This document shows, piece by piece, positions 1 through 7,950 of a stretch of DNA of 64,000 nt. This DNA comes from CATOSD01 sp965226695 (GTDB lineage Bacteria; Chloroflexota; Dehalococcoidia; Lucifugimonadales; CATOSD01): the NCBI GenBank assembly GCA_965226695.1, contig OZ245405.1, forward strand, positions 682,001 to 746,000, given 5' to 3'. A program made the translations under genes and the position numbers. Under the pieces are notes generated by a model. It was not told the origin of the DNA, searched no databases, and was given only the letters and a program-made list of their open reading frames with translations. Each line of letters begins with the position of its first letter. Positions within the stretch are counted from its first letter, which is position 1.

Positions 1-676
1 TGGCGGTGTCTATCGCCATGGCGGGCGGGGAGTCGTATTGTTTGGGCCTCAAGGGGACCACCATGGGCGGTGGTTGGGTGGGCTGCGCCGTGGCTGTGGG
101 CAGTTGGTTGGGCCGCTGCGTCGCTACCACGTGTGGAGTGGGCGTTGACGTTACGATAGACTCCAGAATCTCATATCCGACGAATTCGTCGCTGGCGCGG
201 TCAATTCTCAAGTAGTATTCAATGAGGTGTTCCTCACCGCTGCTCAGAAGCGCCTCTCCCTCGCAACGAAGTATTGAGGTAGTTCTTTCGAGTTCCCCCG
301 CGCCAGTGTATGTCTTTAGTATCCGGGGAGCGAAAGGGTTCCTGCTGTTCTGCGACAGGTCGACTATTGTCCCGATTAGCAGCGAGTCGTCGCAACTAAT
401 GCTTATGGGCGCAGGGGTTGACGTAGGATATGGAGTCCGCGTTGGCGTCGGAGCAGCAGGTTCCAAAGTTGGCGTGGGGGCAGGTGTTGCGGTAGCAATT
501 GGTGCTACGGCAGGGGGTAATTCTGTAGCAGTGGCCATCTGCTGCGATCGCGATGCTTGAGGCGTCGTTGTTGGAGCGGGAGAGCTTCCCCCGCAAGCAA
601 CCAGGAACGTTACACAAGCCAACAAGCTAAGCATCAGGGCTTGATTTAGGCAGTGTTGCCTTCTAGGTCGCTTCAT
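1..676 (-). CDS. Lipoprotein with Pro/Thr-rich linkers, 3' end cut off by window edge
   Basis: The reading frame starts at ATG 676-674 and stays open to the left edge, about 225 residues, so the C-terminus is missing. The N-terminus is a lipoprotein signal: basic start MKRPRR, a hydrophobic stretch and lipobox FLVAC (Cys28). A low-complexity Pro/Thr/Ala linker follows, then a compact segment of about 70 residues with two Cys (motifs ISCDDS and ILRCEGE), then a second Pro/Thr-rich tail. It is probably anchored on the outer face of the membrane. The globular part matches no family I recognise. The same architecture (VAC lipobox, then a PT-rich linker) recurs in the lipoprotein at 5456-7897. Confidence 0.7.
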   Translation of the reverse strand, partial: MKRPRRQHCLNQALMLSLLACVTFLVACGGSSPAPTTTPQASRSQQMATATELPPAVAPIATATPAPTPTLEPAAPTPTRTPYPTSTPAPISISCDDSLLIGTIVDLSQNSRNPFAPRILKTYTGAGELERTTSILRCEGEALLSSGEEHLIEYYLRIDRASDEFVGYEILESIVTSTPTPHVVATQRPNQLPTATAQPTQPPPMVVPLRPKQYDSPPAMAIDTA

Positions 677-718
677 CGGGATTTCTCCGACGCCGATGCT
701 CCTAGTGAGCCTTCCGAC

Positions 719-745
719 GGACGGATTTCAAATCCACCCCTACAG
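719..745. repeat. Degenerate copy of dispersed palindrome family A
   Basis: The palindrome ggatttcaaatcc is followed by cccctacag. This resembles the better preserved copies near 2615, 12796, 31748 and 44507. The segment ctgtaggggc at about 765-774 looks like a facing half copy. Confidence 0.4.
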
Positions 746-779
746 TTGACTTGGTCCGGCGTCTCTGTAGGGGCAGGGT

Positions 780-974
780 TCAAAGCAGCCTCTCAATCTC
801 CTCTTCCATTTCCGCCTCGAGCTGTTCCCACGGGATGGTGGCTTGGCCCTTGGCGGCTTGGATCATCAATTCGTCGTAGAAGTCCTCCCAGAGTTCGCCG
901 TGCTCCTCCAAGTTTATCAAGACGGACTTCGCCTTGCCGTGTTCGTCGAATAGAAATTGTATCCCTTTGAGCAT
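780..974 (-). CDS. Small acidic protein in the HepT cluster
   Basis: This 64-residue protein starts at ATG 974. It follows the HepT-like gene by 18 bp on the same strand, so the two are probably co-transcribed. It begins MLKGIQFLFDEHGKAKSVLI and ends in an acidic helix rich in Glu. The start resembles small DUF2281/Phd-type antitoxin-like proteins in which residues 3-25 form a beta hairpin, but there is no decisive motif. Its place behind a toxin gene suggests an accessory or second antitoxin; this is inference. It is short but has credible codon use and clear operon spacing. Confidence 0.55.
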   Translation of the reverse strand: MLKGIQFLFDEHGKAKSVLINLEEHGELWEDFYDELMIQAAKGQATIPWEQLEAEMEEEIERLL

Positions 975-992
975 GTGCTTTTCCTGGAAGGG

Positions 993-1340
993 CTATCTCT
1001 GCCGCTCGTTTTCGATGATATGTTCCAAGTTTCGCCCAACCTCGGGCGCGTAGTTGACTATAGCGTCCCAGACGATGCGGTAGTCAATTCTCCAGTATTG
1101 ATGGACAATGATGTTTCGAGTTGCCCTCAAGCCTGACCAATCGATGTAGTTGTGCCGGTTTCTGAACTCGGCGGGCATCAGATTCAATGCATCTCCGATG
1201 ATCACCAAGCTTCGACAGAACGCCCTTCGCGCGTACCCATCTTGAATGAAGTCGGCCTCAGTCATTCCGCCTACGTGGTCGGCCAGAAACCGAACCTCTT
1301 CAAGAATGTGGTACACCTGAGGGGGCGTCGAGCTCGACAT
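993..1340 (-). CDS. HepT-like HEPN ribonuclease toxin (DUF86)
   Basis: About 115 residues from ATG 1340 (MSSSTPPQVYHILEEV); an in-frame ATG at 1352 is also possible. The helical HEPN fold is indicated by residues such as AFCRSLVIIGDALNLMP, and the catalytic motif RX4HXY appears as RNIIVHQY followed by RIDYRIVWD. In characterised MntA/HepT (type VII) pairs, HepT is an RNase inactivated by AMPylation of the motif Tyr, which is present here. Its 5' end overlaps the nucleotidyltransferase part of the upstream gene by about 41 bp, the usual MNT-HepT layout. The odd point is that the MNT is fused to a thioredoxin reductase. Confidence 0.85.
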   Translation of the reverse strand: MSSSTPPQVYHILEEVRFLADHVGGMTEADFIQDGYARRAFCRSLVIIGDALNLMPAEFRNRHNYIDWSGLRATRNIIVHQYWRIDYRIVWDAIVNYAPEVGRNLEHIIENERQR

Positions 1341-2583
1341 ATTCGACCTCAATCAGGACATTTTGCGCGATGTGAGGGTCAAGAGAGTCCGTTGTCGTAG
1401 GGACGGCCATTCTGCCAAATTCATCCTCGAAGAAGCACGCCAGACCTGTGAAGTTCTTGAAGGTCGATTGACCAGATCCGTACTCTACCAGCAGGTCAAT
1501 GGTACTATCCTTGCGCTGTTGTCCTCGGACGTATGAGCCGAACAGCCCGATTTTCGTGACTCCGAAGCCCTTGATGGTCTCACTTTCATTTTGAATGAAA
1601 GTTATGACTTCCGCCTTGGTGGGTGCGGGAGTGTAGTCTTTGATGTTGAAGTCCGGCCAGGCCGCGCCCTTGACGTAGCGTTGTGCGGCTATGGCCGCGG
1701 TAGCGCCGTCGCCGGCGGAGGTTACGAGCTGCGCCGCCGAGCCCTGCCGCACGTCTCCGGCGGCCAGCAGGCCGGGCAGCGGCGTTCGCATCCAGACGTC
1801 GGTGGGCACGTGGCCCCCGCCGTCCGAGCTCCAGCAGGCCGTCGAGGCAGCTCGAATTGGGGTCGAGGCCCACGTAGATGAACAGGCCGGACAGGTCGAC
1901 GCGCGAGGTCTCCCCGATTCGACGTCGGTTATGCTTATGCCCTCAACCGCCCCGCCGCCCAGGACCTCGTCGACAGTGGTGTTGTAACGGACCTCTATCT
2001 TGGGGTTGGCGGCTACCCTGTCCCGCAGCACCTGCTGGGCGCCCAGCTCGTCCCCGCGGTGGAACACGACCACCTTGGACGCGAACTCAGTCAGCACGAG
2101 CGCCTCGTCGAGAGCGGAGTCGCCGCCGCCGACCACGCCCACGGTCTCGCCCTGGAAGAACGGCCCGTCGCAGGTGGCGCAGTAGGAAACGCCCGCGCCC
2201 TCCAGGTCCTGCTCGCCCGGCACGCCGAGCTTTCGCAGCGTGGAGCCCGCGGCGTAGATGACGGCGCGCGCCCGCTCCAGCCCGCCGTAGAGCTCGATGG
2301 CCCAGAACGGGGACTCGGGGCGCAGCGCGGTCACCTCGCCCAGCCGGATTTCCAGGCCGTAGCGGGTGGCCTGCTCCTGTAGGAGCGGGCCGAACTCCGC
2401 GCCGAAGATGCCGTCGGGAAAGCCCGGGAAGTTCTCGATGTTCTCAGCGTTGATGACCTGGCCGCCCGTCATCAGGCTCTCGAAGAGCACCGTCTTCAGT
2501 CCCGCGCGGCAGGCGTACAAGCCCGCGGTCAGGCCGGCCGCTCCGCCGCCGACAATTGCCAGGTCGTAGGTCTGCTCGGGCAT
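1300..2583 (-). CDS. Thioredoxin reductase fused to MNT-type nucleotidyltransferase, with two compensating frameshifts
   Basis: A single 427-residue frame. Residues 1-310 are a thioredoxin reductase: FAD motif GGGAAG, redox site CATC, second nucleotide motif GGGDSALDEA and C-terminal GDVRQGS. The usual NADPH motif HRRxxxR is altered to HRGDELG. Residues from about 318 to the end are an MNT nucleotidyltransferase (motif GLFGSYVRG). Its GSX10DXD signature reads GS, ten residues, then TID, so the first metal-binding Asp is Thr. About 31 residues (1825-1915) are out of frame. The expected FIYVGLDPNSS reading lies in another frame, bounded by the C run 1912-1915 and an extra base near 1824. These are a paired 1-nt loss and gain, or sequencing errors. 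HepT follows with overlap. Whether the fusion is a functional protein is uncertain. Confidence 0.8.
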   Translation of the reverse strand: MPEQTYDLAIVGGGAAGLTAGLYACRAGLKTVLFESLMTGGQVINAENIENFPGFPDGIFGAEFGPLLQEQATRYGLEIRLGEVTALRPESPFWAIELYGGLERARAVIYAAGSTLRKLGVPGEQDLEGAGVSYCATCDGPFFQGETVGVVGGGDSALDEALVLTEFASKVVVFHRGDELGAQQVLRDRVAANPKIEVRYNTTVDEVLGGGAVEGISITDVESGRPRASTCPACSSTWASTPIRAASTACWSSDGGGHVPTDVWMRTPLPGLLAAGDVRQGSAAQLVTSAGDGATAAIAAQRYVKGAAWPDFNIKDYTPAPTKAEVITFIQNESETIKGFGVTKIGLFGSYVRGQQRKDSTIDLLVEYGSGQSTFKNFTGLACFFEDEFGRMAVPTTTDSLDPHIAQNVLIEVEYVELDAPSGVPHS

Positions 2584-2614
2584 AGCTTCTCCCCGTGTCG
2601 TGGTTCGCGACGAC

Positions 2615-2638
2615 GGGCGGGTTTCAAACCCGCCCTAC
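2615..2638. repeat. Dispersed palindrome family A
   Basis: A perfect hairpin, ggcgggtttcaaacccgcc, followed by ctac. It lies between the convergent 3' end of the aminotransferase gene and the thioredoxin reductase start. The same unit recurs at 12796, 31748 and 44507, and in diverged form at 58459. Confidence 0.75.
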
Positions 2639-2654
2639 AATTGGCGCGCCCTGG

Positions 2655-3983
2655 CTAGATGAGGCCGGACTGCCTCAGCTCTGTGAGCGCCCGCTCGGTG
2701 GCGTCGACGGTTTCATCGACGTCCTGCTCGCGGTGCGCCGCGCTCATAATGAAGCGGGTGGTGGCGTGTACGCCGTTGTTGAGCATCGACAGCACGAACT
2801 GCCCGTCACGGTGGGCGTTGTGCGCCTGAGCTGTCTGCTCCGGCGTCATTATGCACACGCCCTTGTCGCACTCGTGGTCCGCGCCCAGGCGCAGGAAGAT
2901 GAGCGACGCGATTCCGCTGGCGCAGCCGGGCACCTCCATGCGGGTGAGCAGGTCGTTCAGGCCGTCCTTCAGGCGCTGGCCCATGGCGTTGGCCGTCTCG
3001 GTGACGTTGGTGTTCATTATCAGGTCGAGCGCCACGGTGCCCGCCGCAGCCGAAAGTGGGTTGGCGTTGAAGGTGCCGTTGTGGGCGATGCGGCGGTTGA
3101 GGTTGAAGTCCGCGTCGTCCCTGGCCTGGATCATGTTGATGATGTCGGCCTTGCCGGCCACCGCGCCCCCGGGCAGGCCGCCGCCCAGGATCTTCGCCAT
3201 GGTCGTCACGTCGGGCGTAACGCCGTAGTGGGCCTGCGCGCCTCCCTTGGAGATGCGGAAGCCCGTTACCACCTCGTCGAATATGAGCACGACGCCGGTG
3301 CGCTCGGTCAGGTCTCTCAACTCGCCCAGGAAGCTGGGCAGCACGGGGATCTGACCCATGTGCGCGCCGGTAGGCTCCAGGATTATGGCACCCACGTCGG
3401 GGTTGTCCTGTATGGTCTTTTCCACGATGCCGATGTCGTTGGGGGGCAGTACGATCATCGTGTTCTTGGTCTCTTCGGGTATGCCGCCCATGCCTGCGCT
3501 GCCTACCGTCAGGTAGTCGCTCCAGCCGTGGAAGTGCTCGTCGAACTTGATCACCTTGCTCTTGCCGGTGTAGGCGCGGGCCATGCGAACGGCCATCATG
3601 GTGGCCTCGGTGCCGGAGCTGTGGAAGCGCACCTTCTCGGCGCTGGGGATGAGCTGCTGCACCTGCTGTCCCCACTTGATTTCGAGGTCGGAGGAGGCGC
3701 TGAGGTGCGTGCCGCGTGCCATCTGGCTCGCGACAGCGGCGACGATTTCGGGGTGCGAGTGGCCCAGGATCATCGAACCGTGGCCCGTCCAGTAGTCGAT
3801 GATGCGGTTGCCGTCCACGTCCCACTTGTGCGGGCCGATGCCGTGGGTGGCGTAGATGGGGAACGGGCTCATGCGGCGTCCGTCGTGTGTCACGCCGTCG
3901 GGGAAGATGTCCCGTGCCTGCGCGTGGCGTTCGAGCGAGCCGGGGTGAAGGTCGATGTAGCGCTGTTCGATTGGGCTGACCAT
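2655..3983 (-). CDS. Class III aminotransferase, glutamate-1-semialdehyde aminomutase type
   Basis: 442 residues of a PLP fold-type I enzyme. The start is ATG 3983; TTG 3989 is the alternative, and a GGAGG box lies upstream of both. Features in order: YWTGHGSMILGHSHP near the N-terminus, the phosphate-binding SSGTEATM at about 122-129, the Asp motif LIFDEVVTGFR at about 233-243, and the Schiff-base Lys in MAKILGGGLPGGA (about K264). These are class III and HemL-like signatures. HemL itself moves an amino group on glutamate-1-semialdehyde in tetrapyrrole synthesis, but no other haem gene is nearby and many homologues act on other amines. The substrate is therefore open. It is transcribed divergently from threonine synthase. 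Confidence 0.88.
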   Translation of the reverse strand: MVSPIEQRYIDLHPGSLERHAQARDIFPDGVTHDGRRMSPFPIYATHGIGPHKWDVDGNRIIDYWTGHGSMILGHSHPEIVAAVASQMARGTHLSASSDLEIKWGQQVQQLIPSAEKVRFHSSGTEATMMAVRMARAYTGKSKVIKFDEHFHGWSDYLTVGSAGMGGIPEETKNTMIVLPPNDIGIVEKTIQDNPDVGAIILEPTGAHMGQIPVLPSFLGELRDLTERTGVVLIFDEVVTGFRISKGGAQAHYGVTPDVTTMAKILGGGLPGGAVAGKADIINMIQARDDADFNLNRRIAHNGTFNANPLSAAAGTVALDLIMNTNVTETANAMGQRLKDGLNDLLTRMEVPGCASGIASLIFLRLGADHECDKGVCIMTPEQTAQAHNAHRDGQFVLSMLNNGVHATTRFIMSAAHREQDVDETVDATERALTELRQSGLI

Positions 3984-4172
3984 GAGCAATGAGCCTCCGT
4001 TCGGTAATTGCGGGTAGGGTGTGTTGCGTATTATAGCCGCCGTATGGATGACGCGCCACCGATGGAGGCGGCCCCTGCGCGGGGAAGCGGCTGGCGGGCC
4101 TTACTACCGCCCACCCGCCCTTTTGCTCTATCATAAGACGCGCCCAAACGCGCCCCCAACCACGGAGGAGAC

Positions 4173-5345
4173 ATGAAGAGCTACCTTACCGAACTTGAGT
4201 GTACTTACTGCCACGAGACCTACTCGGCCGACGAGCCGCACCGCACGTGCGACGAGTGCGGCAAGGTGCTGTATCCGCGCTACGACCTGGACGCCGCGGC
4301 GCGGGCGCTGGACCCCGGCGCGCTGCGCGACAGGCCCGCGAACATGTGGCGTTACTTCGAGGTGATGCCGGTTCGCGACGAGGCGAACGTCATCACGCTG
4401 GGCGAGGGCTACACGCCCATATTCCGCGCCAAGCGGCTGGGTTCGGAGTTCGGCTGCAAGGACCTGCTAATCAAGGACGAAGGTCTGAACCCTACGGGGT
4501 CGTTCAAGGCGCGAGGGCTGTCCGCCGCCGTGTCGAAGGCAAAGGAGCTCGGCCTCACCCGGCTCACCATGCCCTCTGCCGGCAACGCCGCCGGGGCCAT
4601 GGCCGCCTACGCCGCGAAGGGAGGCCTGGAGGCGTACCTGTTCATGCCGCAGGACGTCCCCGATTCCAACCGCAAGGAGGTCGCCATAACGGGAGGCAAG
4701 CTCACGCTCGTGGACGGCCTCATTAGCGACGCGGGCCGCGTTTCGCGCGAGAAGGCCGCCGAAGAGGGGCTGTTCGATATTTCCACGCTGCAGGAGCCTT
4801 ACCGCGTGGAGGGCAAGAAGACGATGGGCTACGAGATTGCGGAGCAGCTGGACTGGACGTTGCCGGACGTGATCCTGTATCCCACGGGCGGCGGCACGGG
4901 AATCGTGGGCATGTGGAAGGCGTTCGAGGAGATGGAGCGGATGGGCTGGATCGGCAGCGACAGGCCGCGGATGTACTGCGTCCAGGCGGAGGGCTGCGCG
5001 CCGCTGGTGCGGGCGTTCCGCGAGGGCCAGGAGTTCGCCGAGCCGTGGCAGAACGCGCACACGCTCGCGCCGGGCATCCGCGTGCCCGCAGCAATCGGCG
5101 ACTACATGATTCTGCGCTCGCTGCGCGAAAGCGGCGGCGGGGCGCTCACCGTGTCGGACGACGAAATCCTGCACTACATGGGCCTGGTGGCGTCGCTGGA
5201 AGGAATGTTCGTCTGCCCGGAGGGCGCCGCCACCGCGGCCGCGCTCAACAAGCTGCTCGCCGACGGTTCAGTGCTGCCCGACGAGCGCATACTGCTGATG
5301 AACACCGGGTCGGGCCTGAAGAACCTGGAGCTGGTGGAAGGCTAG
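4173..5345 (+). CDS. thrC: Threonine synthase
   Basis: 390 residues from ATG 4173, preceded by GGAGGA. The N-terminus carries a zinc ribbon (C10, C13, C26, C29), typical of the thrC class that begins with a short rubredoxin-like knuckle. The fold-type II PLP core shows GEGYTP at about 78-83, Lys112 in NPTGSFKARG (Schiff base), SAGNAAGA and the phosphate-binding loop PTGGGTGIVG. It converts O-phospho-homoserine to threonine in the cytoplasm. No homoserine kinase or dehydrogenase gene is adjacent, so it looks monocistronic. The length fits the family. A related PLP lyase cannot be excluded, but the zinc ribbon and loops favour ThrC. Confidence 0.9.
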   Translation: MKSYLTELECTYCHETYSADEPHRTCDECGKVLYPRYDLDAAARALDPGALRDRPANMWRYFEVMPVRDEANVITLGEGYTPIFRAKRLGSEFGCKDLLIKDEGLNPTGSFKARGLSAAVSKAKELGLTRLTMPSAGNAAGAMAAYAAKGGLEAYLFMPQDVPDSNRKEVAITGGKLTLVDGLISDAGRVSREKAAEEGLFDISTLQEPYRVEGKKTMGYEIAEQLDWTLPDVILYPTGGGTGIVGMWKAFEEMERMGWIGSDRPRMYCVQAEGCAPLVRAFREGQEFAEPWQNAHTLAPGIRVPAAIGDYMILRSLRESGGGALTVSDDEILHYMGLVASLEGMFVCPEGAATAAALNKLLADGSVLPDERILLMNTGSGLKNLELVEG

Positions 5346-5358
5346 GGTGAGGCGAAAG

Positions 5359-5384
5359 GCCCTTCCCCCCCGAGAGGGGAAGGG
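5359..5384. repeat. Dispersed palindrome family B
   Basis: A hairpin of cccttcccc facing ggggaaggg, just after the threonine synthase stop. A short second hairpin (gccgtcggcttcggcggc) follows. Family B units recur at 25380, 26971, 31161, 32098, 50420 and 52020, usually in 3' flanks of genes, so they may also act as transcript ends. Confidence 0.65.
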
Positions 5385-5455
5385 CGAGATGGGCTGAGCC
5401 GTCGGCTTCGGCGGCAGCTGACCCCTGAGGTGGACATGTGGGGAGCAATAAACGA

Positions 5456-7897
5456 CTAGGACTCATTCTCGCAGAATGGCATGCCAAGCTCCTCAAAGTC
5501 GTTTCTCGGTACACTTCGCAATTCCTGGGGTATGCATCCGGTCAACTGGTTACCACTCAGGAACAATCTACGCAGATTGGGCAGCCTGCCCAACTCTGCC
5601 GGGATCTCTCCGGTTAGCTGATTGACGCTAAGGTCGAGTATCCTTAACTCGGTGAGATCACCCAACTCTGGGGGTATCCTTCCACTTAGCTGGTTTTCAT
5701 GAAGTTCGAGTTGCTGCAACTGTGTGAGACGGCCGAGGTCCGACGGTATCTCCCCTGTCAGTTGATTGGCTTCCAGGCGCAGCTCCCTGAGTCTTGTGAG
5801 TCTCCCAAGCTCCGGGGGTATCTCTCCGCTCAGATGCGCTGCGACGAAGTACAGCTTCTCAAGTCTGTCGAGGCCGCCGAGCTCAGGTGGAATACCCCCG
5901 GTGAACCGGCTGTCGCCGATCACCAATTCTTCCAGGCTGGCGAGGTCTCCCAGCTCAGCGGGAATGTCTCCGGTCAAACGATTTCCGCCGAGGAACAGCT
6001 CCTTCAGGTTAGTCAGGCTGCCGAGTACAGGCGGAATCGACCCGGTCAGTTCGTTCGATGACAAGTCCAGCTTTATCAGATTGGTGAGGCTGCCCAACTC
6101 GGCCGGTAACTCGCCGGCAAGCTCGTTGTATCCGAGCGCAAGTGCGGTGATCTGACCACCTGCGGCGGTTATCACGCCGTACCACTCACCGAGGGGCGTG
6201 TCGCTCAGCCAGTTGTCACTTTTCATCCAACCTGAACCACGTGTGGCCTCGTAGAGAGCGGCCAGCGCGGACACACGCTCCGGCGATATGTCCGATCGAA
6301 GCGTGGAGGCAGGCTCTCCGTAGTACCGTTGGTAGGCGGCTTTGAAGTCGTCCACTCTGCCTGGTGGGGTGTGTTTCTCGAACGTCTGGTAGACGAAGTT
6401 ATGCGGACTTGAGCGGTATTCGAAAACCAGCGTGTGGAGGTCGTTAAGGGCTGAACCTACTCCCTCCTTCCCCAGCACCGTGTTCATCGCATGCAAGAAT
6501 ATTTCGCCCAACAGATAGTCGCAGTTACCAAATGTGTAGTCGTCCAAGTGACGCTCGATGTTGTCTTTACAGGAAGAAGAGTCTGCGGCCGAATGTAGGT
6601 GCACCAACCGCTGTTCGATTCTCTCCCCGCCCGCTCTGTCCATTGTGTATGCACTCAGGAATTCGGCCGCCCCTTCCTTAAGCCATCTGGGCCCACCCAT
6701 GTACAAGTGAATGCGGGCCAGTTGACGATAGATAGCCTGCGGGTAACGATGTTCTCCTCCAGAGAAGACTCTCCCGTCCTTCAACAAAATGTGCACGGCG
6801 TAGAATCCGGGCTCATGACCACCGACGAGACTTCCATCTGGCCTTCCGCCCCATATGTCAGGATCGACTACCAGCACGATGAAGTCGTTTATGGGGAAGG
6901 GTGTGCCCATAAAGTCTTCGATGATCCTGACACCCTCCTCCATCGCGGCAAATGTGGAGTCGTCGGCCGGGAATGGAGTGTGCCGTATTGCGACGAAATC
7001 GACACTACCGGTCAACGGCAGGTCGACGGTTACGGTCGAGATAAAGTGGGTTTCGATCAAGGCCCTTCGGAACCCGCCATCGATTCGGAACCCGAAGACG
7101 CTCAGGAGAGCTGCTTCCAGGTCGTCCACGCCGTCCTCGAACCACGGTTGGGCGGCAAGGGTTGCTGCGACATCCGGACTGTCTATAGTCATTTCGGCCA
7201 GGCCCATCAGGCCAAGCGCGTCCCGATGCCGAAACGGAGGCTCCACAAATGGTTGGCGCAGAACCAGCCTTGCCAAGTGCGGATCAAATTCGGCAATTTG
7301 AATGAGGTATGAGATGCCATTCCGTTCGGACTTCGTGACGCTGTCGGCCATCCACTGATGGTCTGTTAGCAACCTGGCCGCCTCAACATCTACCTTGGCA
7401 AGACTGCGGATCTGGGCCAAGGGAATCCACTCTCCTGCGGCTTCTCCGTCTACAATCCAGCTGTATTCGGCGACCTTATTCGCCAGTTCGCGGTCGAGTG
7501 CCGCTATCTGGGCCAGAATACCATCGAACAATGAGGAAGCCTCGACTGCCGGAATGGGGGATGCTGTGCTGGTGGGTGTTGCGGATGGAGTGGGGGTTGG
7601 GATAGGAACTTGCGTCGCTGCGGGCGGGACCGTCGGCTCGGGCGCGAAAGTTGCAGTTGCGGCGGCTGGAGCCGGTATGGGAGTGGGTAAAGCCGCAGCT
7701 GTGACAAGGGTGGCAGCCATTCGAGAGGTGGTGGCCGAAGAGACACCGGGCGGAGTCGGATCCTCAGCAGGTAACGCTGGCAGTGGGACATCACATGCCA
7801 CGAGCAGTGTGACACCCACGAAGGGTACGAGCCCGACCATCACGATCCGCTGAACGCTCCTTCCAAACCAGGCGTAGTTCAGGAAGTCAGGGGTCAT
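5456..7897 (-). CDS. Surface lipoprotein: degenerate zincin-like domain plus plant-type leucine-rich repeats
   Basis: 813 residues if it starts at ATG 7897. A lipoprotein signal ends in LLVAC (Cys35), followed by a Pro/Thr/Ala linker to about 130. A mostly helical domain comes next, then a gluzincin-like region ending in PRWLKEGAAEFLSAYT. The expected zinc motif HExxH just before it reads RQLAR, so this peptidase-like domain is probably inactive. The C-terminal 230 residues hold about nine 24-residue repeats with the pattern LxxNxLTGxIPxELGxL, typical of plant and bacterial surface LRR proteins. It likely binds ligands outside the cell. A 29-bp inverted repeat covers its start region, so the true start is uncertain; upstream in-frame codons run into the thiolase gene. 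Confidence 0.82.
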   Translation of the reverse strand: MTPDFLNYAWFGRSVQRIVMVGLVPFVGVTLLVACDVPLPALPAEDPTPPGVSSATTSRMAATLVTAAALPTPIPAPAAATATFAPEPTVPPAATQVPIPTPTPSATPTSTASPIPAVEASSLFDGILAQIAALDRELANKVAEYSWIVDGEAAGEWIPLAQIRSLAKVDVEAARLLTDHQWMADSVTKSERNGISYLIQIAEFDPHLARLVLRQPFVEPPFRHRDALGLMGLAEMTIDSPDVAATLAAQPWFEDGVDDLEAALLSVFGFRIDGGFRRALIETHFISTVTVDLPLTGSVDFVAIRHTPFPADDSTFAAMEEGVRIIEDFMGTPFPINDFIVLVVDPDIWGGRPDGSLVGGHEPGFYAVHILLKDGRVFSGGEHRYPQAIYRQLARIHLYMGGPRWLKEGAAEFLSAYTMDRAGGERIEQRLVHLHSAADSSSCKDNIERHLDDYTFGNCDYLLGEIFLHAMNTVLGKEGVGSALNDLHTLVFEYRSSPHNFVYQTFEKHTPPGRVDDFKAAYQRYYGEPASTLRSDISPERVSALAALYEATRGSGWMKSDNWLSDTPLGEWYGVITAAGGQITALALGYNELAGELPAELGSLTNLIKLDLSSNELTGSIPPVLGSLTNLKELFLGGNRLTGDIPAELGDLASLEELVIGDSRFTGGIPPELGGLDRLEKLYFVAAHLSGEIPPELGRLTRLRELRLEANQLTGEIPSDLGRLTQLQQLELHENQLSGRIPPELGDLTELRILDLSVNQLTGEIPAELGRLPNLRRLFLSGNQLTGCIPQELRSVPRNDFEELGMPFCENES

Positions 7898-7925
7898 GAT
7901 GGTCGGGCTCGTACCCTTCGTGGGT
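7814..7925. repeat. 29-bp perfect inverted repeat around the lipoprotein start
   Basis: Arm 7814-7842 is the exact reverse complement of arm 7897-7925; the core is gaagggtacgagcccgacc. A 54-bp spacer holds the likely ATG and the first 18 codons of the LRR lipoprotein. In its mRNA the arms would pair into a long stem with the start codon in the loop. The words tagttcagg at 7875 and ctagttcagg at 7951 show that the end of the thiolase gene is also partly duplicated here. Confidence 0.85.
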
Positions 7926-7950
7926 CTCGGGCTCCCCGTCCCGGCTACGC

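Noticed and set aside
1300..1340. Separate start for the MNT domain
   Set aside because: No ATG, GTG or TTG with a ribosome site lies at the MNT start near 1630; the frame reads through from TrxR.
2595..3992. Long plus-strand frame opposite the aminotransferase gene
   Set aside because: It is the antisense of a well supported gene in GC-rich DNA and gives no recognisable protein. The same holds for the long opposite frames over selB, thiolase, nurA, amt, MscS and the form II CoxL-like gene.
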